This document shows, piece after piece, positions 15,269 to 25,094 of a stretch of DNA of 64,000 nucleotides. Made by a program: the position numbers and the translations under genes. Under the pieces are notes generated by a model. It did not search any database. It was not told the origin of the DNA and worked only from the letters and a program-made list of their open reading frames with translations. This DNA is from Acidobacterium sp. S8 (GTDB taxonomy: Bacteria; Acidobacteriota; Terriglobia; Terriglobales; Acidobacteriaceae): contig NZ_LMUM01000004.1 of assembly GCF_009765985.1 (NCBI RefSeq), positions 106,475-170,474 on the forward strand, given 5' to 3'. The number at the start of each line of letters is the position of its first letter. Position 1 is the stretch's first letter.

Positions 15269-16639
15269 ATGGCGGATTTTGAAATATCGGATGTGCTGCA
15301 GTCTAAACCGGACGCGGCGCATGCATCGAAAACGTTTTACCTGGAGACCTTTGGCTGCCAGATGAATGTGCATGACTCGGAGAAAGTCATTGGCACGCTG
15401 ACGCAGCAGGGCTACCACCAGGTAGATACGGAAGAGGCTGCGGATCTGATCCTCTATAACACCTGCTCGATTCGCGATAAGGCGGAGCAGAAGGTCTTCA
15501 ATCGTCTCAATGACTACAAGAAGCTGGTGAAGCAGGGTAAGCGCTTTGGCGTGCTGGGCTGCGTGGCGCAGCAGGAGGGCGAGCAGATTTTCGAGCGCGC
15601 TCCTTATGTATCGCTGGTGTCGGGATCGGCTTCGTATCGCAAGCTGCCGGAGATGCTGGTTCGTTTAGAGCTGGGCGAGAAGAGGATTACCGGCCTGGAC
15701 GACCGGCAAACGGAAGAGACATTTGAGACGGAGTTCACGGCTCGCAGCAATCAGCATCGCGGGTATATCACCATTATTGAAGGATGTGACAAGTTCTGTG
15801 CGTACTGCGTAGTTCCGTATACGCGTGGCAAAGAGCGCAGCCGCACTTCGACTTCGGTGCTGGCGGAAGCGCAACGCATGGCTGATAGCGGGTACACCGA
15901 AATTCAGCTGCTTGGGCAGAATGTGAATTCATACCGCGATACGGAAGGGAAGAAGTCTTTCGCGGAATTGCTGGCGGCGGTGGGTGAAATTCCCGGAATC
16001 CGGCGCGTGCGTTTTACGACCTCGCATCCGAGGGACTTTACGCGGGATATCGTTGAAGCGATCGATGCAGTGCCTACGCTGTGCGACCATGTGCATCTGC
16101 CGGTGCAGAGCGGATCGTCGGATGTGCTGCACATGATGCAGCGCGAATATACGAGGGACTGGTATCTGGAGCGCATCTCATGGATCAAGGCGGCGAAACG
16201 CAAGATCAGCATGACGACGGATATCATTGTCGGCTTTCCGGGAGAAACTCCGGCGGATTTTGAGCAGACGGTCACGCTGCTGCACGAGGTGCAGTATGAC
16301 GGCGTTTTTGCTTTCAAGTATTCGCCGCGGCCCAATACTCCTGCGATCACGATGCCGGATTCGATTTCGGACGAGGTGAAATCGCAGCGGCTGCAGATAT
16401 TGCTTGAGAGGCAGCGCGAGATTCAGCGATTCACCTACGAGAAACATGTAGGCGAAGTTCTTGAAGTAATGGTTGAAGGTCATAACCAGGCGCGCGGGCA
16501 GGTGATCGGCCGCACATCGCAGAACAAGACATTGAATTTCACCACTGGCCAGCCGATTCTTCCGGCGGGCGGAAGTTATTTGCCGGTGCGCGTGACAAAG
16601 AGTTTTCCGAATAGTCTGGTAGGCGAATCCGTCGCATAG
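15269..16639 (+). CDS. miaB: tRNA-2-methylthio-N6-dimethylallyladenosine synthase
   Basis: A 456-residue radical-SAM methylthiotransferase that adds a methylthio group to i6A37 of tRNAs reading UNN codons. The auxiliary [4Fe-4S] cysteines are in 'ETFGCQMNVHDSE', 'YNTCSIRDKAEQK' and 'GVLGCVAQQEG'. The radical-SAM triad is 'EGCDKFCAYCVVPYTRG', and a C-terminal TRAM domain follows. I start at the ATG at 15269; the frame runs 30 codons further upstream but through a repeat element. It is followed after 11 bp by the DUF151 nuclease gene. Confidence 0.95.
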   Translation: MADFEISDVLQSKPDAAHASKTFYLETFGCQMNVHDSEKVIGTLTQQGYHQVDTEEAADLILYNTCSIRDKAEQKVFNRLNDYKKLVKQGKRFGVLGCVAQQEGEQIFERAPYVSLVSGSASYRKLPEMLVRLELGEKRITGLDDRQTEETFETEFTARSNQHRGYITIIEGCDKFCAYCVVPYTRGKERSRTSTSVLAEAQRMADSGYTEIQLLGQNVNSYRDTEGKKSFAELLAAVGEIPGIRRVRFTTSHPRDFTRDIVEAIDAVPTLCDHVHLPVQSGSSDVLHMMQREYTRDWYLERISWIKAAKRKISMTTDIIVGFPGETPADFEQTVTLLHEVQYDGVFAFKYSPRPNTPAITMPDSISDEVKSQRLQILLERQREIQRFTYEKHVGEVLEVMVEGHNQARGQVIGRTSQNKTLNFTTGQPILPAGGSYLPVRVTKSFPNSLVGESVA

Positions 16640-16650
16640 GGGCGAATTGC

Positions 16651-17136
16651 ATGGAAATCGAGATGAAAATCCGGGGCCTTATGGTCGATCCTGCTACGAA
16701 TGCGCCGATCGTGATTTTGAAGGACGTACAGAGCGATACGGTGCTACCGATCTGGGTGGGCCTGTACGAGGCGAATTCGATCGCGCTCGAAGTGGAGAAG
16801 GCGACGACTCCGCGTCCGATGACGCACGATCTTCTGAAGAATCTTGTCCAGGGGCTGAACGCCACGATCCAACGCGTGGTTGTGACGGAGCTGAAGAATG
16901 ACACGTTCTATGCCGTGTTGTGGCTGGAACAGGATGGTGAGCTTGTCACCATAGATTGCCGTCCTTCCGATGCATTGGCTTTGGCATTGCGCGCGGATTG
17001 TCCAATTTTTGTGGAAGAAGATGTGCTGCGTGTCGCCAAGGTGATTCCAAATCCTACAGACCAGGCGACGCAGGAAGAGCTGCGGCGCTGGCTGGAAAAC
17101 CTCAACGACGAGGATCTCGGCCGTTACAAGATGTAG
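16651..17136 (+). CDS. Bifunctional nuclease family protein (DUF151)
   Basis: 161 residues of the BFN/DUF151 family: 'GLMVDPATNAPIVILKD', 'LPIWVGLYEANSIALEVE', 'RPMTHDLLKNLV', then 'IDCRPSDALALALRADCPIFV'. Plant and thermophile members have been reported as nucleases; the bacterial physiological role is unclear. Only 11 bp separates it from miaB, so they are probably co-transcribed. The C-terminal tail is polar and helical. Confidence 0.9.
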   Translation: MEIEMKIRGLMVDPATNAPIVILKDVQSDTVLPIWVGLYEANSIALEVEKATTPRPMTHDLLKNLVQGLNATIQRVVVTELKNDTFYAVLWLEQDGELVTIDCRPSDALALALRADCPIFVEEDVLRVAKVIPNPTDQATQEELRRWLENLNDEDLGRYKM

Positions 17137-17189
17137 TTTGCACAAAAAGTTTGTTCGGGAGCGACAGCGCCTATGTACGGTGCGCACGT

Positions 17190-18165
17190 ATGAGTTTACG
17201 CCGCATTGGAAAGCTATTTGCCGCTCAGAATTTCGGGCAGCTGGTAACAGTGCTGACGCAGTTATTGCTACCGCCCGCATTTCTTCATTCCTATGGTGTA
17301 AGTCTGTATGGCCAGTGGCTGGCGTTGACGGCTGCCGTGGCATATTTGACTACCTTCAATTACGGCCTGCAGACCTACACCAATATGCAGATGACAATCC
17401 ACTACAACCGTGGGGAGGTGCAGGAGACCCGCGAGGTTCAGTCGGCCGGGTTGAGAATTCTATTCGCTGGGTTCTTCATTATTGGCGCGGCGCTGCTGGT
17501 TATATTTCTTATTCCGGTCAATGCGCTGTTGCATCTGACTATTCCGCAGCTTGCGGCGCAATGGACTCTCTACATTCTCGAATAAGCTCTATGAATTCTC
17601 CGAGCGCATTATTCTGCTGATGACGACGCCGATCACCTTTGGCTCCATGCTGGCGACTCCGCTGTTGTTACAGATTTGGCTGCACAAGGGCAATCTTTAC
17701 GATCCGAGCGTCTGCCTGTTATTGGGACTCACTGTTTCTGTTCTCAGCATTAAGGAACATAAGTATCAGTTCCAGTTTTCGAGCAACCAGGTGCAAGCCA
17801 TCTCGTACATGACGATTTTCTCCTATAGTCTTCAGCTGGCAATCGCCATTCCGGTGATGATGAGGTTTGGTCTGGCTGGCTACCTTGTGACGTGGCTTGG
17901 CAGCGAAATATTGCAGCTTTTCTACCTGCTTCGCCTGAACGCGAGACTTTTCGCTGACACCGCCAAGGTAGACCGGACACCGGTTTATCAGCTCTTCGGC
18001 TTCCTGGCGATCAGCAGTCTTGTTTTTCTCTGGCCGGTTTACCACATCGCGAGTTTTTCATACCTAGAGCAGGCCGCCATAGCCATTGTGGCGGCCAGCA
18101 GCGTGTGCTTGTCCTTGCAGTCTCCATATTGGTTATCCATGACCGCTTCCGCTGAATGCGGTTGA
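17190..18165 (+). pseudogene. Broken polysaccharide flippase (Wzx/MATE-like)
   Basis: Two out-of-frame pieces of a flippase-like membrane protein. Piece 1 (17190-17585, 131 codons) starts 'SLRRIGKLFAAQNFGQLVT' and carries the first three or four helices, ending at a premature TAA. Piece 2 is in another frame (about 17575 to 18090) and resumes with 'NKLYEFSERIILL' and later helices. Together they give about 300 residues, against 420-500 for intact proteins, so an internal segment is missing as well as the frame. The extreme 3' end reads into the convergent transglutaminase remnant near 18090. A single short functional protein is unlikely. Confidence 0.8.
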
Positions 18166-19118
18166 TAGCGTCCAATGCCGAATGCGACACCTATATAACG
18201 AACCTGCGTCGAGACATATTCATAGATCGCCTGAATCTTCTCGTCGTCGGTCGTCTTGCCTTTGATAAGCTCGTCAGCTTTGGCCTTCAGCTCCGGCGTG
18301 GTGGCAGTCCGGTCTTTGGATAAGCCGCCAAACCATGCGCCCACTTCCTCCCAGCTTTTGAAAGTAGTCCACGCGATCGTAGGCTGAGGATCGGGATCTG
18401 GCTTTGGAGCATCCTTCTTGTCTTCCTTGGTGGGCGTTGGTTCCGGATGCGATGCTTTCCACCGATACACCTTCTTGTCGTTTTCTTCTGAAATGACAGG
18501 CTGCGCCTTAGGACTCAGAACAAGCGCATACTTATCCTTCGGAATGGACAACTCAACACTCTGATCCAGTACTACGGCATTTATTGTGAAATTCTCAGCT
18601 CCCCAGAACTGATTCGGAGCCTGTGGTTTTTCGATGTAAAAGCGAACCTGGTATTCCAGCGAGTCGCCCGGACTCAGCGATTTAACAGGAATCTGCTTCT
18701 CCTTCAAGTCGCTGTAAAAAGGAGCGATGCGCGAAACTTGCGACGGCATATCCTGCGCATCACCCGGCGGCGTCTCCACCACTGATCCGTCCTTTTTGCG
18801 AACGCGGAGATAGACGAGTTCGGGACGTTCATTGCCAGCCGCGTAGGGAATATCGATGACACCAAGCTGCCGTACGGCAGCGTCCGATTGGATGCGCGCA
18901 GCAAAGGTCAGGATTTTTTCGCCCGTCCCATCGGCGTTGTATTGATAGCTGGTCACCAGCTTGTCGAAGACCACCGATTCCCGCGAGTAGTCATAAGGTG
19001 CCTTGGCAAGTCTTACCCCGGCTGGCGGTGGCTCCGGTTTCGCTTGAGAAAAACCAGAGGTTGAGGCAACCGATACAACGAGAAACAAGGCAGAAAGAGA
19101 AGTCGAGCAGCGGAACAT
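18039..19118 (-). pseudogene. Truncated DUF3857/transglutaminase-like protein
   Basis: 359 codons from the ATG at 19118, which gives a signal peptide ('LSALFLVVSVASTSGFSQA'). A DUF3857 domain ('VTSYQYNADGTGEKILTF', 'PYAAGNERPELVYLRV') is followed by a proline-rich linker and the start of a transglutaminase core with the cysteine motif 'QYGDCKDKHTLLAA'. Family members then continue for some 250 residues, including the catalytic His and Asp. Here the frame instead reads antisense into the flippase remnant ('TMAMAACSRYEKLAMW') and stops. Catalytic residues are therefore missing. An intact copy may exist elsewhere. Confidence 0.8.
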
Positions 19119-19283
19119 TGCTCTATTTATTACCGTAATGACTTCGCTCCGCGCCAGCAAATTCTCACCGTAGCGCAAATTTGTAACTCACAGCAAACAG
19201 CGAATATGATCGTGTGGAGAGTTGCTACGCGATTTTCGCAAAAAATTACCCAGTCAGAGTGATTTTTGGAGGAGAACAGAAAG

Positions 19284-20318
19284 ATGCGAGTTGGTTTGCT
19301 TACAGGGGGCGGTGATTGTCCCGGACTGAATGCTGTGATTCACGCAGCGGTGAAAAAAGGCATTCTTCATTACGGCGATGAATTTGTCGGCTTCCTTGAA
19401 GGCTGGCGCGGCGTGCTGGATAACAACACCATCCCGCTCACGCTTGAATCGGTGGACGGCATTCTGGACCAGGGCGGCACCATTCTTCGCACCTCGCGCA
19501 CAAATGTCCGCAAGATCGAAGGTGGCATTGAAAAGTGTGTAGCCACGCTCAAAGCGGCCAAAATTGATGCCCTGATTGCCATCGGCGGCGACGATACCCA
19601 ATCCGTGACCAACGCCCTGATCCAGGCAGGCGTACCCGGTGTAGGCGTTCCCAAAACCATCGACAACGACCTATATGGCACCGATGCCTGCTTCGGCTTC
19701 GACACCGCCGTTTCCATCGCCACTGAAGCGATCGATCGCCTCCATACCACTGCCGAAGCGCACAACCGTGTCATCGTCTGCGAGGTCATGGGTCGCGATG
19801 CCGGTTGGATCGCCCTCACCGCAGGTGTCGCTGGCGGCGCTCATGTCGTTCTGGTCCCAGAAAAGCCGATTGATCTCGAACATGTTTGTGCGTTGCTCAA
19901 GTACAACCATGATCACGGCAAGAAATACGGCATCGTTGTGGTCGCCGAAGGCGCCAAGCTTCCAGGCGTGGGGCAGGCAATTTTGGGCTCAAAGGTTGAT
20001 TCCTTCGGTCACGCTCGGCTGAGCGGTATCGCACAGGCACTCTCTGAAGCTATCGAGGAAAAGACCGGTTACGAGACCCGCTCGGTCAATCTCGGACACA
20101 CGCAACGCGGTGGAACTCCAACCGCCTACGACCGCATGCTGGCTACCCGGTACGGGCTGGCGGCTATCGATCTGGTCCATCAAGGTAATTTTGGGCGTCT
20201 CGTCGTCCTCCGCGGGACCGAAATCAAGGACATTCCCATCGCTGAAGCCATCTCCAAAAACCGTACGGTAACGGAGAACTTCCTCGAAATTCTCAACGGC
20301 CTGGAACCCAAAGTCTAG
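19284..20318 (+). CDS. pfkA: 6-phosphofructokinase, PPi-type active-site residues
   Basis: 344 residues from the ATG at 19284, preceded by GGAGGAG; a TTG at 19266 overlaps that site and is rejected. Phosphofructokinase family: 'LLTGGGDCPGLNAVI', 'IAIGGDDTQSV', 'VGVPKTIDNDLYG', 'CEVMGRDAGWIAL' and 'GHTQRGGTP'. In ATP-dependent enzymes the first loop is GGDGS with a glycine where this protein has the second aspartate, and the second is usually PGTIDND. The GGDD plus PKTIDND combination marks the PPi-using clade, so this enzyme probably phosphorylates fructose 6-phosphate with pyrophosphate. That is an inference from two residues and needs assay. A strong terminator follows. Confidence 0.93.
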   Translation: MRVGLLTGGGDCPGLNAVIHAAVKKGILHYGDEFVGFLEGWRGVLDNNTIPLTLESVDGILDQGGTILRTSRTNVRKIEGGIEKCVATLKAAKIDALIAIGGDDTQSVTNALIQAGVPGVGVPKTIDNDLYGTDACFGFDTAVSIATEAIDRLHTTAEAHNRVIVCEVMGRDAGWIALTAGVAGGAHVVLVPEKPIDLEHVCALLKYNHDHGKKYGIVVVAEGAKLPGVGQAILGSKVDSFGHARLSGIAQALSEAIEEKTGYETRSVNLGHTQRGGTPTAYDRMLATRYGLAAIDLVHQGNFGRLVVLRGTEIKDIPIAEAISKNRTVTENFLEILNGLEPKV

Positions 20319-20345
20319 AAGTGAAGCAAATGTTGATATTGAAAG

Positions 20346-20374
20346 GCTGGACTACATGTCCAGCTTTTTCTTTT
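20346..20374 (+). terminator. Rho-independent terminator of pfkA
   Basis: GCTGGAC (20346-20352), loop TACAT, GTCCAGC (20358-20364), then TTTTTCTTTTG. It lies 28 bp after the stop. Confidence 0.9.
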
Positions 20375-20504
20375 GCTTACAGGAGAAATCGCATGTAATA
20401 GGTGATGTCGAACCGGTTTGGGAACCAGATTGGTTATCAGCTAAATAGATTTCAGATAAATAGCGGCAATAAGCGGATAAAAGCCAGTGATTTAAGGAAA
20501 TTTC

Positions 20505-20534
20505 TTGAACAAACACTATAGAACGCGGTATAAG
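20505..20534 (+). promoter_or_regulatory. Putative sigma-70-type promoter for the HTH gene
   Basis: TTGAAC at 20505-20510, 18 nt spacer, TATAAG at 20529-20534, about 55 nt before the ATG at 20590. The rest of the 271-bp gap holds the pfkA terminator and AT-rich sequence only. Confidence 0.5.
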
Positions 20535-20589
20535 CACAGAGCCGGGTAAGTTGGCCTACCCGCACACTTGATTCCTGGGAGAGCCTTCC

Positions 20590-20847
20590 ATGAAAGCAGC
20601 GACGCGCAATGAAGTTCGGGAAGTAATGGACATTCGACAGGCAGCCAGCTATCTCGGCATCAGCCCCGACACACTATACAAATACGCATCTGAAAGCTTT
20701 ATTCCCGCATTCAAGCTCGGAAATCGCTGGCGCTTTAAGAAGTCCCGGCTCGATGACTGGATGGATCAGCAGTCGGGCGGGTCATATCAGGCGGAGACTA
20801 AGGAAGTGAAGCCACGCCAGCGTAAACCGGTTCGGGCCGCCCGTTAG
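20590..20847 (+). CDS. Small MerR/excisionase-type helix-turn-helix protein
   Basis: 85 residues. Residues 13-60 form an HTH_17-type winged helix: 'MDIRQAASYLGISPDTLYKYASE' then 'IPAFKLGNRWRFKKSRLDDWM'. This is the fold of excisionases, BldC and plasmid-type regulators. The C-terminal 20 residues are basic and disordered. There is no integrase nearby, so a free-standing chromosomal regulator is more likely than a phage excisionase. GGGAGAG precedes the start. Target genes cannot be inferred. Confidence 0.85.
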   Translation: MKAATRNEVREVMDIRQAASYLGISPDTLYKYASESFIPAFKLGNRWRFKKSRLDDWMDQQSGGSYQAETKEVKPRQRKPVRAAR

Positions 20848-20854
20848 GCACCCT

Positions 20855-21700
20855 CTATACGGCGAGCTTCGGCTTTTTCCCAAGCAGATATACCACCACG
20901 GCCAGCATCAGAACCGATCCCATCGCAGCAAGCCCGAGTACCCGCATGATGGCAACCGTATAACGCCCCTGGCTGGGCGTGTAGTTGCAGCAATAGAGCA
21001 GGATGAGGTCAGAAAGCGACCCAATTTTGTGATTGCTGGCCTCCACCAGCGCCAGCCGCACGTCACGCGACTGGTATTCAACGCCGGAAAGATACTTCGA
21101 CATTCGGCCATCCGGAGTGGCGATCATAATGACGCTCGAATGAGCGAACTGGTTCATTTTGCCGTCCGGACCCGGTACGCGCACATAATGGAACCCAGTG
21201 GCCTGCGCCAGATCCGTGATAGCTGCCTGCTCTCCGGTAAGAAAATGAACACTGTCAGCGGAAGAGGAATCACCAAGCATCATCAGAAAATGCTGCTTGG
21301 CTTCGACAGAATCGGCAGGTGTGTCAGTGGGGTCAATGCTGGTGATGACAATTTCATAGTCACGCCCGAGATGCAGCCCGGTCTGTTTCAAGGCTGAACC
21401 CAGGCCATGCAGGACCTGCGGGCAAAGCATTCCGCACTTGTAATAGACAAGCGCCATGACAACCGGCCGATGTCCAAAATAACTTCCCAGCGCAACATCG
21501 TTGCCGTTTTCATCGCGAAAGTGATCGCCAAGTGGAAGAGAATGGTTAAGATTTTGATCGATACCTGCATTTTTTAGATAAGCCGGAGTAGATTGCGCGG
21601 AAGCGCCCAGCGGCTTATCGGCAGAATAGCTTTGCGCGTAAGAGCCAATGCAAAAAACAGAGCTTAGTGCGACGCTGAGGAATATCCGGAGCAGGTTCAC
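20855..21700 (-). CDS. SCO1/SenC/PrrC-family copper chaperone
   Basis: 281 residues: an N-terminal signal peptide ending near 'GSYAQ', a thioredoxin-like SCO domain and a C-terminal membrane anchor ('VLGLAAMGSVLMLAVVVYLLG'). The copper-binding residues are the Cys pair in 'YYKCGMLCPQVL' and His in 'NQFAHSSVIMI'. SCO proteins deliver copper to the CuA site of cytochrome oxidase subunit II, so the likely client is the CoxII encoded at 9.9-10.6 kb or another oxidase. It is convergent with the HTH gene, with only 7 bp between the stops. Confidence 0.9.
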   Translation of the reverse strand: MNLLRIFLSVALSSVFCIGSYAQSYSADKPLGASAQSTPAYLKNAGIDQNLNHSLPLGDHFRDENGNDVALGSYFGHRPVVMALVYYKCGMLCPQVLHGLGSALKQTGLHLGRDYEIVITSIDPTDTPADSVEAKQHFLMMLGDSSSADSVHFLTGEQAAITDLAQATGFHYVRVPGPDGKMNQFAHSSVIMIATPDGRMSKYLSGVEYQSRDVRLALVEASNHKIGSLSDLILLYCCNYTPSQGRYTVAIMRVLGLAAMGSVLMLAVVVYLLGKKPKLAV

Positions 21701-21799
21701 ATTTCAGAATACGCTGCTCCCCATCGTGGCGCACAACAATCGATGCCGGTTCAATCAAGAGCACCAGCATCGATTATCCCGGACTAGATGACGGTGATC

Positions 21800-23362
21800 T
21801 TACGCTTCCGGAGCCGATTGCGGTCGCAGCAACGGGAACAGGATCACATCGCGGATCGACCTGGCTCCGGTCAGGATCATCGTCAGGCGGTCGATGCCGA
21901 TGCCTTCACCACCGGTGGGTGGCAGCCCATAAGAAAGAGCGCGAACGTAGTCCTCGTCCATCTGGTGGGCTTCGTCGTCACCGTGTTCGCGTTGGGTGAG
22001 CTGATCTTCAAAGCGCCTGCGCTGTTCTTCGGGATCGTTCAGCTCACTGAAGGCGTTACCTACTTCGAATCCGCCAATGTAGAACTCGAAGCGCTCAACC
22101 CAGTCAGGCTCGTCGGGCTTCTGCTTGGACAGAGGCGAGACGGCGAGAGGGAAGTCGTAAATGATCGTCGGCTGGATGAGATGATCTTCGGCAACAGTCT
22201 CAAAAATCGTGGCGATGGTTTTGCCGCGCGGCTCCCCGGGCTTGTACTCGATATGAATTTTTGCCGAACGCAGGCGCTCGACTAACGCTATGACAGATGC
22301 ATCGCTGCTGAAGTTTTCGATAGCCGGCTTTTCCCCCGCTGCTTCCGGCCAGAATTCGACGATGGCCTCGCGCATCGAGAAACGCCGCCACTTACCGAGA
22401 TCGATTTCATCACCGTTGAAGTGTGTGATGGTGGTGCCGTTTACTTCCGTCGCGACAGTGGCGATCAGCTCTTCCGTCAACTGCATCAGATCGTGATAGT
22501 TCGCGTATGCCTGATAGAACTCAAGCATCGTGAACTCGGGATTGTGCTGCGTCGAGATTCCTTCGTTGCGGAAGTTGCGATTGATCTCGTAGACGCGGTC
22601 GAGTCCGCCGACTACGAGGCGCTTGAGATAAAGCTCGGGCGCAATCCGCAGAAACAAGTTCATGTCGAGCGTGTTGTGATGCGTGACGAAGGGACGCGCA
22701 GCTGCGCCTCCGGCGATAGGCTGCATTATTGGCGTTTCGACTTCGATGTAACCGCGCGCGTCGAAGAAGTTGCGCATGGCCTTGAGAACCTGTGCGCGTT
22801 TGATGAAGACGCTACGGACGTTGATCTCGTCAGGGCCGCCTTCGTTGAGCGGCGTGTTCATAAAAAGATCGACGTAGCGCTGGCGGTACCGCAGTTCCAC
22901 ATCTGATAGGCCGTGATATTTCTCCGGCAGCGCCAGCATCGCCTTCGAGAGGAAGGTAATGGTCTGGACGTGAACCGACAACTCGCCGGTACGCGTACGG
23001 AAGAGATAACCCTTCACGCCGATGTGATCGCCGAGATCGAGCAGCTTATAGAGCTGGAAATTGTCTTCCCCTACATCATCCTTACGGACGTAAATTTGCA
23101 GGCGCTCACCGTTCTGTTGGAGATGGGCGAAGCCGGCTTTGCCCTGGCCGCGAATGGCCATCAGCCGCCCGGAGACGGAGACTTCTACGCGATTGGTTTC
23201 CAGCTCTTCCGCGGTAGTTTCGCGATATTTAGCCCAGATTTCCGGAATAGTGTCGGTCGAAACGTACTGGTTCGGGTAGGCCTGCTGGCCGAGAGCGGTG
23301 ATCTGGTTCAGTTTGTCGCGGCGGAGAGCAAAAAGATTCCGCTCGAACTCGGATTCAAACAC
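21800..23362 (-). CDS. lysS: Lysyl-tRNA synthetase, class II
   Basis: A 520-residue class II synthetase. The N-terminal OB-fold anticodon-binding domain includes '[22 protein letters not shown]'. The catalytic domain shows motif 1 ('[27 protein letters not shown]' region), motif 2 ('[24 protein letters not shown]') and motif 3 ('[13 protein letters not shown]'). Length and order are as in bacterial LysRS. It is divergent from the Fo genes, with 157 bp between. Confidence 0.97.
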   Translation of the reverse strand: MFESEFERNLFALRRDKLNQITALGQQAYPNQYVSTDTIPEIWAKYRETTAEELETNRVEVSVSGRLMAIRGQGKAGFAHLQQNGERLQIYVRKDDVGEDNFQLYKLLDLGDHIGVKGYLFRTRTGELSVHVQTITFLSKAMLALPEKYHGLSDVELRYRQRYVDLFMNTPLNEGGPDEINVRSVFIKRAQVLKAMRNFFDARGYIEVETPIMQPIAGGAAARPFVTHHNTLDMNLFLRIAPELYLKRLVVGGLDRVYEINRNFRNEGISTQHNPEFTMLEFYQAYANYHDLMQLTEELIATVATEVNGTTITHFNGDEIDLGKWRRFSMREAIVEFWPEAAGEKPAIENFSSDASVIALVERLRSAKIHIEYKPGEPRGKTIATIFETVAEDHLIQPTIIYDFPLAVSPLSKQKPDEPDWVERFEFYIGGFEVGNAFSELNDPEEQRRRFEDQLTQREHGDDEAHQMDEDYVRALSYGLPPTGGEGIGIDRLTMILTGARSIRDVILFPLLRPQSAPEA

Positions 23363-23519
23363 GTGGATGCCTCAAAAAACTTCAGATTGAATGGTTGTAA
23401 ATTTCAGTATAGCGAGTCATGAAGTGAGCGGGTAAGCGAGCACGCGATTTGTGCTGACCTGTTTCCCCGGAAGGCACACTGACCTGTCGAATACCTGAAG
23501 TGATATAACAAGCTTCGAT

Positions 23520-23783
23520 ATGGCATTCAATAATCCACCGCCGAAGAAGCCCGGCGCAAAATCCGATGATGGTGGAATGTCCACCCTGCTTCGGGCGGAG
23601 AAGCTGACGCAGATTGCATTTATCTTGCCGGTGGCCGTTTTTATCGGATGGATATTGGGTGTGGCACTCGATAAGTGGCTTCACCAGCACTGGATTTATA
23701 TCGCAGGGATCATCTTTGGAGCGGTCGCAGGATTTATTCAGATTTTCAGGCTGGTGTCTGAATCAGAGAAAGATATGAAATGA
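23520..23783 (+). CDS. AtpZ/AtpI-like membrane protein
   Basis: 87 residues with two membrane helices ('LTQIAFILPVAVFIGWILGVALDKWL' and 'YIAGIIFGAVAGFIQIF'), as in AtpZ, the small protein upstream of Fo genes. AtpZ/AtpI proteins are thought to help c-ring assembly or Mg2+ handling for the ATP synthase. It overlaps the next gene by 4 bp (ATGA) and heads the partial Fo operon. Confidence 0.85.
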   Translation: MAFNNPPPKKPGAKSDDGGMSTLLRAEKLTQIAFILPVAVFIGWILGVALDKWLHQHWIYIAGIIFGAVAGFIQIFRLVSESEKDMK

Positions 23784-24190
23784 CCGAGAGCAGTCAACCA
23801 TTGTTCAGCTTCAGTGACGCTGATCTGAAAATCGCGCTTCGCCGCGCTACCCAGGGAACCGCGATTGCGGGGGTGGTACTGGCAATTGTGCTTACTGTGC
23901 TTCGCGGCTGGCAGACGGGCATTCTCCTGCTGGCTGGGGCTGTAATTTCGGTCACAGGACTATGGGAATGGCAGCGGTTGGTGGTGTTTATCAATGCGAA
24001 GCTGGATAAACAGCAGGGACCTGGTGCCGCCCGTGTCATGACGACGTTTTTTCTTCGGCTCTTATTCGCCGGGGGTATACTATATGTTAGTCTAAAGTGT
24101 TTGCATGGATCGGTTTACGCGCTTGTAGGCGGTTTGGGATTAGGTATTTTCTTTCTCACCGTGGAAGCTGTGCGCATGATTCGCTCCTAA
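23780..24190 (+). CDS. ATP synthase subunit I-like membrane protein
   Basis: 136 residues with four predicted helices; 'GTAIAGVVLAIVLTVLRGW', 'LLLAGAVISVTGLWEWQRL', 'TTFFLRLLFAGGILYVSL' and 'VGGLGLGIFFLTVEAV'. The position between the AtpZ-like gene and atpB and the layout fit AtpI (ATP synthase I superfamily). Sequence conservation in this family is low, so the call leans on context. Confidence 0.75.
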   Translation: MTESSQPLFSFSDADLKIALRRATQGTAIAGVVLAIVLTVLRGWQTGILLLAGAVISVTGLWEWQRLVVFINAKLDKQQGPGAARVMTTFFLRLLFAGGILYVSLKCLHGSVYALVGGLGLGIFFLTVEAVRMIRS

Positions 24191-24225
24191 AGACACATCC
24201 GTAGCAAATTACCTGACAGGGATTC

Positions 24226-24969
24226 ATGCACAGCTTACTTCTCGCACTTACAGCTCTGCTTAACAATGCCTTCGGCGCGCCGGTGACTGCGCTGCTCTAC
24301 AAGCTCGGTATTCATCCGCTTCATCCAAGAGCGCCGATCAGCAACGAATTTACGCTCGAATTAGTCGTCGGCGCGGTGATGGTGCTGTTCTTTATCGCAG
24401 TGCGGGCCACGCTCAACGTTGAGAAGCCGGGCAGTCTGCAGCACCTGGCGGAGATGGTGTACGATTTCGTCGACGAGCAGGCGCAGTCGGTGATGGCAGA
24501 GCACGGATACGAAAAGCATATTCCCTTCGTGACGACCATCCTGCTTTTCGTGCTGCTGTGCAACGTACTTGGATTGCTGCCGGGTATTCCGACGCCGACT
24601 GCGAGTACAGTTGTCCCGCTCGGCATCGCAGCGGTCACGTTCATTTATTTCAATTATCAGGGCGTGCGCGCCCAGGGACCGATCGGCTATTTCAAGCATT
24701 TTCTTGGCCCGGTCATCTGGATTTCGCCGCTCATGCTTCCGATTGAGATCATCTCGAACCTCACGCGCATCATGTCGCTTACGGTTCGTCTCTATGCCAA
24801 CATGTTCGCCAGCGATCTGCTGACGCTCGTCTTCTTTTCGATGATCCCCGTCGGCATACCGGTGATCTTTCTCGCGCTGCACTTTGGCGTCGCTTTGATT
24901 CAGGCGTACGTCTTCATGCTGCTGACGATGATTTATCTCGCGGAAGCGACGGCAGTCGAGAGCCACTAA
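24226..24969 (+). CDS. atpB: F-type ATP synthase subunit a
   Basis: 247 residues, polytopic. The essential stator arginine is in 'IMSLTVRLYANMFASDLL', and the last helices 'HFGVALIQAYVFMLLTMIYLAEA' are typical. It forms the proton half-channels against the c ring. The 125-bp gap to atpE contains a possible small hairpin (CCGAAG 24984-24989 / CTTCGG 25001-25006) that may influence the relative expression of the c subunit. Confidence 0.96.
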   Translation: MHSLLLALTALLNNAFGAPVTALLYKLGIHPLHPRAPISNEFTLELVVGAVMVLFFIAVRATLNVEKPGSLQHLAEMVYDFVDEQAQSVMAEHGYEKHIPFVTTILLFVLLCNVLGLLPGIPTPTASTVVPLGIAAVTFIYFNYQGVRAQGPIGYFKHFLGPVIWISPLMLPIEIISNLTRIMSLTVRLYANMFASDLLTLVFFSMIPVGIPVIFLALHFGVALIQAYVFMLLTMIYLAEATAVESH

Positions 24970-25094
24970 TTTATGTTTCGAAGCCGAAGTTCTGCTTCCA
25001 CTTCGGTGAAGCGGCCGTTAGCGTGAGGGGGCCAGCCCGGTGAGCCTCAACCACCCACTGACGGCATACTTTGAAGGAAGCAAGGAGAAATACA

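Noticed and set aside
20590..20847. Excisionase of a prophage or integrative element
   Set aside because: The fold is excisionase-like, but there is no integrase, att-like repeat or phage gene nearby.
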